From Tillandsia leiboldiana (lineage: Eukaryota; Streptophyta; Magnoliopsida; Poales; Bromeliaceae), in the NCBI GenBank assembly GCA_029204045.2, contig CM055076.1:21392269-21456268 (forward strand): a stretch of DNA of 64,000 bases. The letters run 5' to 3'. Made by a program: the position numbers and the translations under genes. Below are positions 11,314 to 22,932 of this stretch, piece by piece. The notes under the pieces were generated by a model that saw only the letters and a program-made list of their open reading frames with translations, had not been told where the DNA came from and made no database searches. Each line of letters starts with the position of its first letter. Within the stretch, counting starts at the first letter, position 1.

Positions 11314-11314
<1 letters not shown>
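10803..11314. mobile_element. GC-rich compound foldback element
   Basis: A unit running from AATGCTACATGTACACCCC to TACAAGTAGCGTT appears at 10803-10975. A second copy lacking its left end follows, then an inverted copy. The last two form a hairpin with arms of about 130 bp (11011-11142 and 11148-11281) around a 5-nt loop at 11143-11147. Inside are further palindromes such as GTACACCCCGAAGGGGTGTAC. (TA)n flanks both sides. A relative is at 51699-51902. Confidence 0.75.

Positions 11315-11383
<69 letters not shown>
11315..11383. repeat. (TA)n microsatellite
   Basis: A pure TA run on the right flank of the foldback element. Confidence 0.95.
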
Positions 11384-11385
<2 letters not shown>

Positions 11386-11812
11386 AATTAAAGTGAAGTG
11401 TTGGAATTATAAAATAAATATAGGATGGGGCAGTACAGTGCATAGGTTTTAAATTAATGGTGCACCAGGTCCAGGCAATTAAAGATTTATGCACATTGCA
11501 TTAATTGCACATGCAAAACACAAAAGAGCAATATTACAAAGCATATATTAATAGAGTAAGTGCCGAGCATACAACAACATATATAGAGAGAGTTGTATCC
11601 ATGCAATGCACACATGTCCAATCAATTCAGGTTGGAGAACTTATAAAACTAATTTTCTCTTCTATCATTAATTATTGCAACATACACTTTACGTAGAATT
11701 AATATGGCACGCACGCACGCACGCTAATTCCATGCTCCCAAAAAATTAATTGCAAATGAGATACATCCAGAAGACAAATAATCAAAATTGAGGATGATAA
11801 AAAATGGTATAG
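11384..11812. other. Intergenic DNA downstream of the NAC gene
   Basis: Noncoding, with a short GCAC repeat near 11707-11723. Nothing else is recognised. Confidence 0.4.
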
Positions 11813-11821
11813 TTATATATA

Positions 11822-11880
<59 letters not shown>
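11813..11880. repeat. (TA)n microsatellite just downstream of the NAC stop
   Basis: A TA run with one interruption (TTTATA) ends 17 bp from the NAC stop codon, so it lies in the probable 3' UTR or marks an early transcript end. Confidence 0.9.
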
Positions 11881-11882
<2 letters not shown>

Positions 11883-11896
11883 ACAATGGACCATAG

Positions 11897-13132
11897 TTAC
11901 ATAACTAAATATCCACTGTCCAAAAAGTTGAAGCTGTCATTGATCATCAAGGAGTCGTCGACGATGGTGGGCATCTCGCCAAACGGGAAGCCATCCTCGA
12001 TCATGCCGAAGAAGAACTCGTCTGGATTGTGCGCATGGTCGGACAATGCCTGGGGCCGCTCCGTAAGAACAGATGGAAGGAACGCCCTAAGATCCTCCTC
12101 CTGATCTTCGTTCTCCACCTGCTGTACACCGGAGACGGAGTAGCAGGTAAAGGGTGCGACTGCTTCGTAAAGCTCCGGAAAAACCACTGCACCATGTGGA
12201 ACATCAGGCCAATCTCGATCAAGAGGGCGAAAGGGTGTAGGGATGCCTACGGCCATCATGCTGTCGTGCCGTGGCATGTCTAGCTGCGCAGAAAGTAGCG
12301 GCGGCACCATCGACAGAGACAGCATTCCAGGCTCAGGAGGAGGCGGTGGCGCCAGCGGCTGCGGCTGCGGCTGCGGCTGCTGTTCGGGCCAAGAAGTCGG
12401 CGACAGATTGGGCCAACAAGAAGTGGGCAGTAGGGGCGGTAGTGCAGACCAAGGTGGCGGCGACGTCAGCTGGGGCGGTTTAGGCAGCTGCAGGGAAGGT
12501 CGAAGCTGCGGCGACAGTACCTGCAGCACCGGCGGTGGAAGGGCAGTCGGGGCTGTAGATTGTTTCGCCTCGGCGCGTCTTGCAGCGGGCGTCTTGTAGA
12601 TCTTGCAGATCACCAGCTCCTTATCATCCGCAGCCTCGGCGGCTCCGTCCAAGGACGGGAGGATGCCGTACTCCTCCATGAGCCAATCGGACTTTTGCTT
12701 CTTGATGTCGCGAAACTCGAAATTCTGATGGTATCCGATCGCGACAGGACAGCCCGAGCCGTCGTTTTGAATCACGTCCTTGACAGCCTGCGTGGACCTC
12801 CACTGCCCGATCTCTACGCCGCCGGCCCCGCGCACCGTCCTCTCCTTCCTCCACCTCTTCTTCTTGACTCCCATCCCGCGCCCTCGGCCTCCGTCTTTCT
12901 TGCTCTTCTTCTTGACTTTGCACCAGCTGAAGAAGAACCACTCGTGGGGTCCTCGATTCGTGGGCGGGAAGAGAGCGGTGAGCCGCGCCGGGTCGTCGGC
13001 GTATACGTCGGCTTCCCTGATGCAGTCGGCGGCAGCATAATCCAGCGGCTCCCCGCGCACCCTCTTCCTCAGCACCTTTCCCACCAGAACCTCCTCCCCG
13101 GGCGTGTACTTGCACCCGGCCGGCATCGCCAT
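11897..13132 (-). CDS. NAC-domain transcription factor
   Basis: A single open frame of 411 codons. The N-terminal ~185 residues carry the five NAC subdomains in order: A, GCKYTPGEEVLVGKVL (about 6-21); B, ADCIREADVYADDP (35-48); C, EWFFFSWCKVKKK with a long Lys/Arg stretch and GQWRSTQAVKDV (64-118); D, IGYHQNFEF and SDWLMEEYG (132-156); E, ELVICKIYKTP (171-181). NAC proteins bind DNA in the nucleus as dimers. The remaining half is a Pro/Gln-rich low-complexity segment with an acidic, Phe-rich tail (DEFFFGMIEDGF), a plausible activation region. Subdomain A lacks the usual GFRFHPTDEEL wording, so this is a divergent member. No intron interrupts it, whereas most NAC genes have one or two. The start at 13132 has a good context (GGCATGGCG) and lies just before the domain. 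The antisense frames here are shadows. Confidence 0.9.
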   Translation of the reverse strand: MAMPAGCKYTPGEEVLVGKVLRKRVRGEPLDYAAADCIREADVYADDPARLTALFPPTNRGPHEWFFFSWCKVKKKSKKDGGRGRGMGVKKKRWRKERTVRGAGGVEIGQWRSTQAVKDVIQNDGSGCPVAIGYHQNFEFRDIKKQKSDWLMEEYGILPSLDGAAEAADDKELVICKIYKTPAARRAEAKQSTAPTALPPPVLQVLSPQLRPSLQLPKPPQLTSPPPWSALPPLLPTSCWPNLSPTSWPEQQPQPQPQPLAPPPPPEPGMLSLSMVPPLLSAQLDMPRHDSMMAVGIPTPFRPLDRDWPDVPHGAVVFPELYEAVAPFTCYSVSGVQQVENEDQEEDLRAFLPSVLTERPQALSDHAHNPDEFFFGMIEDGFPFGEMPTIVDDSLMINDSFNFLDSGYLVM

Positions 13133-13680
13133 GCCTCTTCTTCTTCTTCTTCTTTTTCTTCTTCTTCTTCTTCTCTAGCTAGCTAGGGATCAAGAAAAAG
13201 AATCAAAAAAAAGAATCAAGAAATAGATCAAATTTAACCGTTGTTAATACGAACAACTTATGCATTAATCAACATATATACATACCTTACATTAATATAT
13301 ATATATAATTCCACAAAACCATGCAATCAAAGAAATTACGAATTTAAATTAATCAATTAAAGAATTTAATCAAGAAACTAATTAGAGATCGAGCTAGCCA
13401 ACCCCCACCCACGTACATTGGAGACAAACAAATATGTTAAGTAAATTAAAATAGATGAATTCAATCAAATTAAAAATATCAAGAACGAGAAGAAATAAAA
13501 AAAAAAAAAAAAGAGCACGAACCAAGATCAAAAACATACTGTGGAGGGAGAAAAACCCTACCTCGTCCTTCGTCCTCTGCGGAGGAGATGACGTTAGGAG
13601 TTCCAAAAGATGTAACAAGATGACGTCGTTGAGAGTCTCACTAGAGCTGGTCCGTCCGTTCGAACCTTTAAATAGATGAA
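13133..13680 (-). promoter_or_regulatory. NAC promoter and leader, probably with an intron
   Basis: A TATA-like box (TATTTAAA on the minus strand) lies at 13667-13674, placing transcription start near 13635. A donor-like GAG/GTAGGG falls at 13561-13562. A GATCCCTAGCTAGCTAG acceptor-like stretch lies near 13174-13190, followed by a GAA-repeat leader directly before the ATG. Removing this ~380-nt AT-rich segment would leave a short leader. An upstream ATG at 13618 opens a frame in the first leader exon, so a regulatory upstream ORF is possible. All of this is inferred from signals only. Confidence 0.45.
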
Positions 13681-14756
13681 CTCGATCGTAAATGACTGAA
13701 CTGGTCCGACCGTTGGACTCTCAACTCTTTCCTCCCCTTTTTTTTTTTTTTTTGAAATAAAAAAAAAAATTTCTTTAAAATTTTGATGTTTAAGTTTTTT
13801 TTTGAATCATTAAATTTAATTAAAAATCTTCAATTTAATTAAATTTGATAGTTCTACTATAAGCTATTAATTAATTAGTATTTAACTGCTGGTTTAATTT
13901 AGTTTTATTTGCTTATAAAAATTGATTAAACTTATTAAGTTCCGCGAATGTACTAGATTAGAAAATTCGATCGTAAGTTGAGAGAACTAAAGGGGCCGGT
14001 CTCCGTATCTAAACTTTTTAGAAAATGCAAACTTAGCAAGAGCATGTTAACTTCTTAGATTGTTATTCTTCATCTTCTTAGTAAAACTAAATACTCTCAA
14101 AAATTGACATCTGTAGCAAATTTATAAAATAATTATCACAGCACTAACAACCTGCTAGCACACCTTCGGATCAGTGATCACTCACAACATCAACTAATTT
14201 TTTTTTTTTCTTTTCTAAAATAATAATAATAAAACAAATGAAGTTGCCGTCAGATTTGATTCTGTCACACAAACAATAAACATAAAAGTTTACAAATAAT
14301 CCATCACTACCAAAATAAGTTTAAAACCAACGACGGCCTTCAGCCTTAAAAAAAAAAACTTTGCAATAAATAATGCTGCCAAACACAATCAAAATTTTCA
14401 TTCACAACCCTTAGAAATGGCAAAAGTCCTTGTTTCCCCTGATCTAGTACTAAAATCTTTGTTGAGCTTATATAGCACTTTACTAAAATGGAGTAATTGT
14501 TAACAAATAAGATTGTATTTGATATGCCCTGGTTTTGGTTATACAGATTGGTTACATCCCCAATCAAAACATCCCTCGTTAAGAACCTCGGATTAAGAAA
14601 CTGCCATTGGTGCCCCTCATGGCTTTCCTCATTTCTTAATGAATAAGGAAGCTACTTAAGACTAATGCACTTGTGTAGAGCATCCCATCATACCAGATCA
14701 GAGCATTCACCTTGTGGCACATCCCATGATATGTCGCTCGCACATTGTAAAGGAAG
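13681..14756. other. Intergenic DNA between NAC promoter and methyltransferase 3' end
   Basis: AT-rich sequence with a T run at 13738-13754 and an A run at 14347-14358. The part next to 14757 is presumably the 3' UTR of the methyltransferase gene. No other gene is seen. Confidence 0.4.
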
Positions 14757-17700
14757 CTACTTTCTTTTCAATTGTTGCTCCGCTCGCATTATTGGATCTT
14801 GAAAGTATTGGAGGGATATTAAAATGGCTTCCTGAGCAGGATTCGAATATCGCATCATTTTAAAGAGAAGCAAATCACAGCAGGCAGAAGACAACTGAAA
14901 ATAAATAAGAAATTTCAAGTCATCGATACCTCGGTCCTAATGGTTCTGCTTCCTTGAAGAGGACATGTATTCAGGTACGCACTAAATACATCATAAACAC
15001 TTTTTCCCTGTGGAAGGAGAACACAAATATATCCCTTCATTCAAAATTTTGCGTATAGATATAATTTCCAAATCTTAAAACCCAGAAAGAGAAGAATTAG
15101 CAAACGAAATTTATGTTGCAATGTGTAACTTGAGTTCCTATGTATTTTCTTTTATACAGAACAATATTGGAACTAATAATGTCGATTATCCGAACATGCA
15201 ACAGAGATCACCCAGTAAATGTGAAGAAATAACGGTTCAAAATGACCAATGCAAAGTTCCGAATAGTTCGAATTACAGATAAATACAAAACTTACGTCAA
15301 ACAAAAAGTGATAGCATGAATTAAATAATGGAATCATGTATGAGGAATCAACAAAATATAGCACCCCTACTCAGTAAACAAACTAAATGATTATGCCTCT
15401 GCACATAACTTGAGAATTTTCATATTCCTCTGAACTAACAAACAGACAAACTAATGCTTCTTCCCACATAAAAGTATAACATTTCATAGTTGAACCATTG
15501 CTTCCCAATAAACATTAAACTGAAAATGGATGGCCTTAGCTTGTTAGTAAAAATGACCTAGTATACACAGTAATAACTGTGCACGGCCACTTCAAACAGA
15601 ATGTGAGGAAACCATTTTAAGGAGTAAGATCATTTATCAGCAAAAGTTTGGCTAAATGTATACAAACTACCTCAAATAGAGGCCAATTTGAAATAGGCCC
15701 CTGAACTTGTACTTTCTAATTGGCACCCCTCAACTTTCATTTTTGTTAGATATATTGGGGATTTCGCTAATTTAATAGTGATTATGTTAAATTTAAGAGC
15801 TTTATCAGCTTCCAGCTGAGTGTTGATTATACTAGCGGTTAACCATAAACAGAGTCGATAATGTTAACGGACTCTCCAATTCAGATTAATGAAATAAATC
15901 AAAATATTCAAAAGACTAGGATCATCAATTGGAAAAAAAAAAAAAGGGAGGGCTCTATTTCAAAATGAGCTATAGTTCAGAGTCTCCACAAATTTCTGCC
16001 CAAAACTTTTAGGTATACATGCATAAACAATTCTTTTAGTTATGCTGATGCAGAATAGGCTTGAACCTATATTGATCGGATTAAACCGATTTAGTTCATA
16101 GTTTTTTTAAAATTAGATTAGACTAGTTAAGCATATTTTTTAATTAATAAAATGATATTTTTTAGCTATCATGTTATTTGATTTTATTTTTGGGTTATTA
16201 TTGTTTAGTTATTCTTTAAATAAGATTGTTTTAATTAGTTATTTAGGATAAGATTAAATCCTAAATTGGTTATGTATAAATAAGGTTAAGAATAGTATAA
16301 ATAAGGCATAAGATATTTTTGTATGAGGATGAATATATATTTTTATGAATCTATAATGAAGAAAAAGGCTTTGGCAATGATGTCTTTTTTTTCCTTGCAA
16401 ATGTGTCGCCCTCGAGTGAGTCCAGTTCCAAGCGAGTTCAGTCCAGGAGTGAGTCCTGATTATCCTTTTTCTTTTTCTTTTTTTTCTATTTTTTTGAGTT
16501 TTTCTATTTTTCTTTAACTTTCATAATCTCTTTTTTTTTTAATTACGAAATTTTTTAAAAAAAATAAAAAATTATTCAGAAAAATTATTTCAAAATTTTT
16601 TAAAATTTTAAAAAATCTTTCAAAATTATAAATCATATTTTGGAGCCCTTCAAAACGTAGGACCCTATATCCTGTCATACCTCATATGCCCTAGGCTGAT
16701 TGCCAATTTTGAGCAATTTAATAGGTTCAGAATGTCTATAAATAAAATAAATATCTGTATTTTCTTCCCAGGAGGTTGAAATAAATTTTATCTAAATTGC
16801 AATAACATAGTGTTGAGAAAATAGTTATACCTTCAAATTACTATCTTCCTCAATGCTCTCTTCCAAACCCCTAAGTCCACCAAAAGCAATCAAAAGGTGC
16901 CTGCAAGACCATATTCTTAATCAACCAACATAGCAAAGGATGGTAAAGCTTGCGCAAAATTTTAATTGAACTTTTTTTTTGTTGAACTTTAATATTTTTT
17001 TTTTGCCTTCTCTCTATGAAATATCAAAAACTAACAGACACAACTCTCACTTCAGTGAAACTAGCCATGCAAGTTATTTAAAAAATTAGAAATCATTTGA
17101 TACTGCTTAAAAGAGTATGACAATTACAAGCTATCGAAATATAACACCATTCAACAGTATATTTCCAGTTAGACTCCAAGCTAGTTAGCTGAATATGTAA
17201 TCTCACTAGTACATTTTGTACCATAGACAATTTTTCGTCCTCAACCAATACTAGGACATCTTACTAGGACATCTTTAAAGTGCCATGTTTGTATATAAAA
17301 TTTAAGCAATACAATATAGGTACATTTCTGACATAGACCTATCAGTTCACCATCAGCTTTATCAGAAACTATGATAAAAATTTCAAATGAGAGTGCGTGT
17401 CTAATGAGATCACGCAATGAAGAACTGATCCTAAGGGAACAGAAGGAAAGAACAGAACGTGGGAAACCAAGGCCCTTTTCGGCACCGTTGCCATTCTTTT
17501 AATTTTTCAAATCAAAATTACATATAAAAGAGTGTATAGAGTGAATGGCGGATTGCTTGCAATCCTCGAATCCGAGGTATTTGTTTTGGCAGCAAGAGAC
17601 AAACTTGAAATAACTCATTTTCGCAAATCTTTGATTATTTCTTTCTGGATGATGTCATCATTCCTCAACAAGCCGAGGTGCATTGCAAGCTAGCCAACGA

Positions 17701-18594
17701 TAATAAGAACATGTAAATCCACCCGCCAACATATTCATTTATAGAAATTGTGTTTTAAAAAATAAAAAAATGGCCACGATGTCAAACAAAGGCAACATGT
17801 GATATTAAGTGAAAGCAAGGGGAAAAAAGAGTATAGAAAGGTACAAGCAGAACTTGCCTCCAAAGCTGCTTTTACAAACGGAAGCAGTTGCAAGCAACAA
17901 AAAAGATCAATTGATATGATAAATCATGATTACCTTTAGTGAAGCAAGCTTCAGCCCATGCTAACAAGAATCAAAATAAATGTTGGAAAATACCAAAGGT
18001 AATGCACATGCTCCAATAGATTTAGTGCATCTCATAAAAAATCTACAACGGCCCTGTTAGTTACAGTTTCCAGAAATTACAACAAACTTTGCTGCCAAGT
18101 TACTGAGAACAACTTACTAATTTTTTTAGTAGTCAAGGGACAACTTCAGCAATAAAGACTTCATAGACAACTTCAGCCATAAAGACTTCATACACAGTAT
18201 AAACTTCATACATTCTTGCCAGCAACAGAATAGAAAATTCAGAATCCAAAATACTAGCACTGTAGCATACTAATAGGTAATTGTAAAAATTAGCCTGGGA
18301 GGTGAGTTGCTAACTACCTAAATGAAGGTATAACAAGCTCTGTTGAATTAATTACATGGCCATGCTCCGAAGTACCAATAATATGATCATATCCACCCTA
18401 AACAATACAAAAGTTACGAACAGTAAAAGAAGGTTAGCGCAAAGTTTATACACAATAATAAGAGCTTATGACAGACGAACTTTACAATACCTTGTATGGT
18501 GAACTATTGAAAACACTGCTTAAACTTGAAGCATATCGAACTTTATAACCCCAGTACATTCCCATTTCTTCTCTTGGACTGGACAGCGAGACAA
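14757..18594 (-). CDS. SPOUT1-like: SPOUT1/C9orf114-type RNA methyltransferase, 3' exons (partial)
   Basis: Five minus-strand exons with GT-AG introns and matching phases: 18594-18491, 18397-18318, 16900-16831, 15007-14930 and 14831-14757 (TAG). They encode about 135 residues: SLSSPREEMGMYWGYKVRYA, then GGYDHIIGTSEHG, then HLLIAFGGLRGLEESIE, then YLNTCPLQGSRTIRTE, then EAILISLQYFQDP. These match my memory of the C-terminal half of the plant and animal C9orf114/SPOUT1 family, where GTSEHG and the NTCPxQGSRTIRTEEA stretch belong to the SPOUT knot that binds S-adenosylmethionine; members are thought to methylate RNA. The N-terminal part, roughly 200 residues or more, is not found before the copia LTR at 19288. 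It may lie upstream of that insertion or be lost. The 15008-16830 intron is enlarged by repeats. Confidence 0.85.
15670..15990. mobile_element. Possible MITE in methyltransferase intron
   Basis: The left part has CCCCTGAACTTGTACTTTC and CCCTCAACTTTC. The right part has ATTTCAAAATGAGCTATAGTTCAG, whose complement resembles the left end. Such ends recur in plant intronic MITEs. The boundaries are approximate and no target duplication was seen. Confidence 0.3.
16040..16500 (+). mobile_element. Possible LTR fragment in methyltransferase intron
   Basis: A tract with TATAAATAAGG (16268 and 16297) is followed by a short leader and a T-rich end, looking like the U3/R part of a small LTR. The copy-2 duplication starts inside it. 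Clear TG...CA ends were not found. Confidence 0.25.
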
Positions 18595-19287
18595 CTTTTC
18601 GCAAACAAGCTAGACTCAAACAAACAATAGTTAGAATACACAAATAAACAGGTTCAACTCAGAAAAGATCAAGATCAAAATACAAATATGGATGCCAATC
18701 GTTATAAATCCAGTCAACAGTACTTTTTTTTTTTGAGAGAGATCCAGTTAACAGTATTTGAACACTTGGTACTGTTTTCATCTGAAAATGTATAGGGAAA
18801 GGGGAGAGGACAAAATGAAAGGATGCAGGAAAAGCTAAAGAAATCAGCCTAAATAGTATTTCTCTGCTGAAAGTTCTATAACAAATGTATTTTTATAGCT
18901 AGTCTCAAAAGTGTAATCTAATGCAGGGAATGGAGGACTTGATGATCACAATGGAAATTAATACAACACAACAATGAGAGTTAACAAACCCAGCACATCT
19001 GACATACTGGTTGAACCCAAGACTATGAACTTACATACACAAGTTCTTTCTTTACGATAAATAATCTGAAAATAGTTGTAAACAAATAAACAGCGTAACA
19101 CATATTGGTCAGGCAAGATCTGGAGGAAGACAAGCAAATGTAAGGCATATCTAGACCAAAAGTTGGTCAAGCATTATATAAATGTCAGTTTCACAAATAT
19201 GTATGACCAATGCATTTCACTGCCCACTTGCATATTGCATGCTGGTCGAACATTGGCTTAAGAAATTTTCTCATGCTGCTAAGCTTT

Positions 19288-21379
19288 TGTTAGGTGTACG
19301 CTTTAAAAGCTAATCGGACTAACACATTTTTCATTTCTATTGGATATATTTTGTACATAATCTTAAAGAGCTATTTATTCCATTCATGTTTAATGTGTCC
19401 ACGAATTGTCCATGGAATTGATTAGATGATGATGTGTATTCTCAAAAATTGAAAATTTGAAGCACATATTATTGGTGATTAATTCCTAAATACTCCCAAT
19501 TGGCGGATCATCATAGAGACGATAATTGATCCAATTAGATTGGTGTACGTGTCACTTCTCTTTTGGGATTATGAGTCTCGAGTCATCAGTGTAAGGATAC
19601 TTGAGCGAACGTGCAGCTGGTGATAGAGTCGGATTTAGATAGAATTAGGTTGAGTCATCTTTTATTTATTTGAGTCAATTTTGCATTAGGTTTGATTGAG
19701 CCATTTAATATTATCTTTTTTCTAAGTTTCGAAATTCATTATTTTAGCTAATTTATTTGGGCGATTGTTTTTAGATATTTAGGATTATCTATGTGCAATA
19801 AATTCTCTAAAAATTAGGGATATAGTTTAGATATTTTTTTTAGATATGCTCGGGTTTGAAAGATCCCTAAAATTGTGGAATTTCTTTTAGATTAGGATTG
19901 TATTTTGACGGTTATAACATAGCCTATGCCTTGTAATTTTAGAAATGAGTTATGATGGAATAAATTTTGGGTCTCGTATTTTAACCTAGGCATCACAGAC
20001 ACGACATCGACATGGCTCAGACACTGCGACTCGGCAATGTTCCAAAAAATTAGGACATGGGCACAACATGGACATTGCTAATAAAATATAATATTATTAA
20101 TATAATAATATATATTTATTATATATAAAATATTAATTTTGCTAAAATATTGTTATATTTCTCATACGAATGAAAGTTAATAAAATTCTCAACTAATAGT
20201 TCATGCATTTTAAAGAAAGATATATAATTTATTTATATTATCCCAAAAAGTTTATGTGCATTCATAAAAAATACAAAATATTTATTATCTTACATTATAA
20301 ATGCATAAAAAAGGTAATATATATATACGAATCAAATTTGTCATATGACGAGTGATTGAGTTTGATTAGTATTCTATAACCTCTACTCAGTTGGGATTAT
20401 GCGACGGAAGAATTGTATCGTATGATAACTACACTTGAGGTTTGGTTCAATATTCACTTTTGACTGGATTGTAACTACATACTGCTAGGCGTCACTAGTG
20501 GATAGTGAGACCTATAAAAATAATTATAGATGATTAATTATTCTCTGAGGATAGAATTAAAAGAACTTTTGATCCATCAAAAGGAATTTCTATGATGATG
20601 TAAATGACGATCACATCATATCTCACTATCAGACAGAATTGAACCTATTAGGTCACAGACATAAGAGATCGTGTTTGATCGTGATTAAGGAGACAAGAAA
20701 AGAGTTTGTCGGTTGGTTTAATTTCAATTGTAACATTGTAACACCTATGCCACATAATGGATGTCGACCTCCTAAAAAAAGACGTGTGTAGAAATAAGAA
20801 ACCATAAATTCTTCTAAATTGATAATATTGATCCCCAATATAAAATAAATTGATCTAATTGATTAAAGTTTACTAAGCTGTTAGTAAAAAGACTAATTTG
20901 TAAAAGTTATAAATTAGAGGTATTTATGTGCAACAGTTCTTGGTATATTTACTAATATTTAGTAGATAATATAGGGGTTTATGTGTAAATATTATACACG
21001 AATCGGATTAGGATTCCAATTCAATTTAAATTAAAACTGATTTGAGAGCTTAATATAAATAATCCAATCGGACTAGGATTCAAATTAGGTCTAGGACTAG
21101 GCTTGGGGTTTCTCACTATAAATACATGTCATAGGACATGTTGGAAAAATAGAAGAATAATAGAAACCCTAGGCGTCAATCCCTCTTCCTCATCCTCAAG
21201 ACGTCCACTATTAATCCACCAATATTGATCCTTAGAAGATTGCTAGCACATTCGGGAAACACATATCTAATTAGATTGATTGCTTGCTTAGATCTAAAAG
21301 AAACACAAGGTGATCTTTGGTTTAGAAAAGTTTAAAATTGTCGTGTTTTCTTTTGTTGCATGCATGTGTTTTCTTCTAG
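19288..21379 (+). mobile_element. 5' LTR of Ty1-copia element 2 (copy 1)
   Basis: It starts TGTTAGGTGTACGC and shows patchy similarity along its length to the LTR at 2904-4633 (on that strand). TATAAATA at 21117-21124 is a likely promoter box. The right end is set by the primer binding site at 21380. About 0.7 kb near 19632-20330 has no counterpart in element 1 and is probably a nested insertion. The position upstream of the methyltransferase exons, in opposite orientation, suggests insertion into that gene's intron or 5' side. Confidence 0.7.
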
Positions 21380-21395
21380 TGGGTATCATAGCCAC
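21380..21395 (+). promoter_or_regulatory. Primer binding site for initiator tRNA-Met (decayed)
   Basis: TGGGTATCATAGCCAC is close to the TGGTATCAGAGCC box that is complementary to the 3' end of initiator tRNA-Met and primes copia reverse transcription. It has one insertion and one mismatch. The same site is at 27790-27805 in copy 2. Confidence 0.65.
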
Positions 21396-21820
21396 CCCCA
21401 TCATTTCTTTTAGATCTAACCCTATTATTCAATGTTAATTGGGTTTCATGGTGATCGAGAAAAAAATCGATTAAGATCGGATTTTTTTGAACATTTTAAG
21501 GCCAAAGAATCTATCAGGATGAAGCTTACATCATTTGGAGGCCGAAGGATAATTGCAACATGCTTGAAAAAGATTAAGCAAAAGTTGTTCACTCATTAGT
21601 TTACTCATTGCCAAAAATCCGTTAGGATGAGGTGGTGTGTAGACTAGTGGGACTACAATCCCCACAAAAAAATTTCTTACAAAGGTGGTTTTCGTTTATG
21701 GCCCCGAGGAGTCTGGAGATCCTTGAAGTTAGTGGAATATAACATTTAGATTTAAAGACCCTAATCAAATGGACTAAGATTAACTACGCAACCAATTAGA
21801 ATCACAACCTTCTACAAAAA

Positions 21821-22490
21821 ATGACTACCTCTAACCCGCTTATCAAAATACTCAATACTAACAGCTTAACTGTACCGAATTTCACCGATTGGCTGAGAAA
21901 TTTGAGAATTGTTCTCAATTTCGAGAAATTATAAGATGTGTTGGACACAAGAGACTCCATTGGTGCCCAAAAATTCGATGGCCCAACAGAGAGCGGCTAA
22001 AAAGAAGTGGACTAATAACGATATGAAAGTTAAGTGCTACATGTTGGCATCCATGAGTGATGAGTTGCAAAGCCAACATGAGCATACGGAGAGTGCCGCT
22101 AACATCCTGCTCTATCTCAAGGAGTTGTCTGATGAGCGGAGTTGTATGAGGAGCATAGTCGAACAACCCGATACGAGAGGTCAAAGCAGTTGTTCAAGAC
22201 TAGGATGTCCAATGTGTCAATTCGTCAGTAATCTTTGATTGGCAATGATTAAAGACATAGAGGAGCTTGAGAAGCTTGGGATGACTATGAACGCAGAACT
22301 CCAAACGAATTTGATCCTACAGTCCTTACCGGATTTGCTTTCTCTATTCATCTAAACTTTTCAAATGAATACAATTACTTGCACCCTTGTCCAGCTGCTG
22401 AATATGTTGGTCATGGCTGAAGAAACGCTAAAGGCCAATAAGGGATCGATTTTGGCTGTGGAGCGGACGTTCTCCAAAAAGAAAGTTTGA
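21821..22490 (+). pseudogene. copia element 2 gag (copy 1)
   Basis: The ATG at 21821 begins a gag N-terminus (NFTDWLRNLRIVLNFEKL) that is stopped at once by TAA. Downstream pieces in shifted frames read KVKCYMLASMSDELQ, LYLKELSDERS and IKDIEELEKLGMTMNAELQ, then QLLNMLVMAEETLKANKG. The PIF-like element interrupts it after FSKKKV. Confidence 0.8.
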
Positions 22491-22832
22491 GGGCCTATTT
22501 GGATGCACCTAAAAACGAAGTATAGTATGACTATACTGCTTGTAAAATTATACTCTGACGTGTTTGGATGCGCTAAAAAGTCCTATAAAAAAATAATAAA
22601 TAGTTAGACTATAGAGTGAAAATAGGGTAAAATGAAAATCCCCAAATTTTCGAAAACCTTTCCAACATTCGCCACGCCCGCGCTACCCTAACCCGATTCT
22701 CCCAACCCCCTCTCGCTCATTTCTCTCCCTCTTCTTCCCCAATCCAAGCCCCCTCCCTCCACCGTCACTGCACCCTCCACCATCTATAGCGTCTCCGGAA
22801 TACTCTCTGCATCCTCCATCTCACCCTCCACC
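22491..22832. mobile_element. PIF/Harbinger-like element, left part (copy 1)
   Basis: It starts GGGCCTATTTGGATGCAC directly after gag sequence and is cut by the N gap. It is the copy of 28893-29236. Confidence 0.7.
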
Positions 22833-22932
22833 NNNNNNNNNNNNNNNNNNNNNNNNNNNNNNNNNNNNNNNNNNNNNNNNNNNNNNNNNNNNNNNNNNNN
22901 NNNNNNNNNNNNNNNNNNNNNNNNNNNNNNNN
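22833..22932. other. Assembly gap (100 N)
   Basis: Exactly 100 N, a conventional placeholder for a gap of unknown length. The flanks belong to the two copies of the segmental repeat. Confidence 0.99.

Larger units (their letters stand above)
16386..22832 (+). repeat. Segmental direct repeat, copy 1 (~6.4 kb)
   Basis: From CCTTGCAAATGTGTCGCCCT near 16388 to CATCTCACCCTCCACC at 22832, this sequence recurs nearly base for base at 22933-29236. It holds three methyltransferase exons, the copia-2 LTR and gag and the start of the PIF-like element. Copy 1 ends exactly at the N gap. Confidence 0.9.

Noticed and set aside
12243..13186. Plus-strand and alternative minus-strand frames of 70-208 codons over the NAC gene
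   Set aside because: They are shadows of the GC-rich NAC coding sequence; only the minus frame 11897-13132 has domain motifs.
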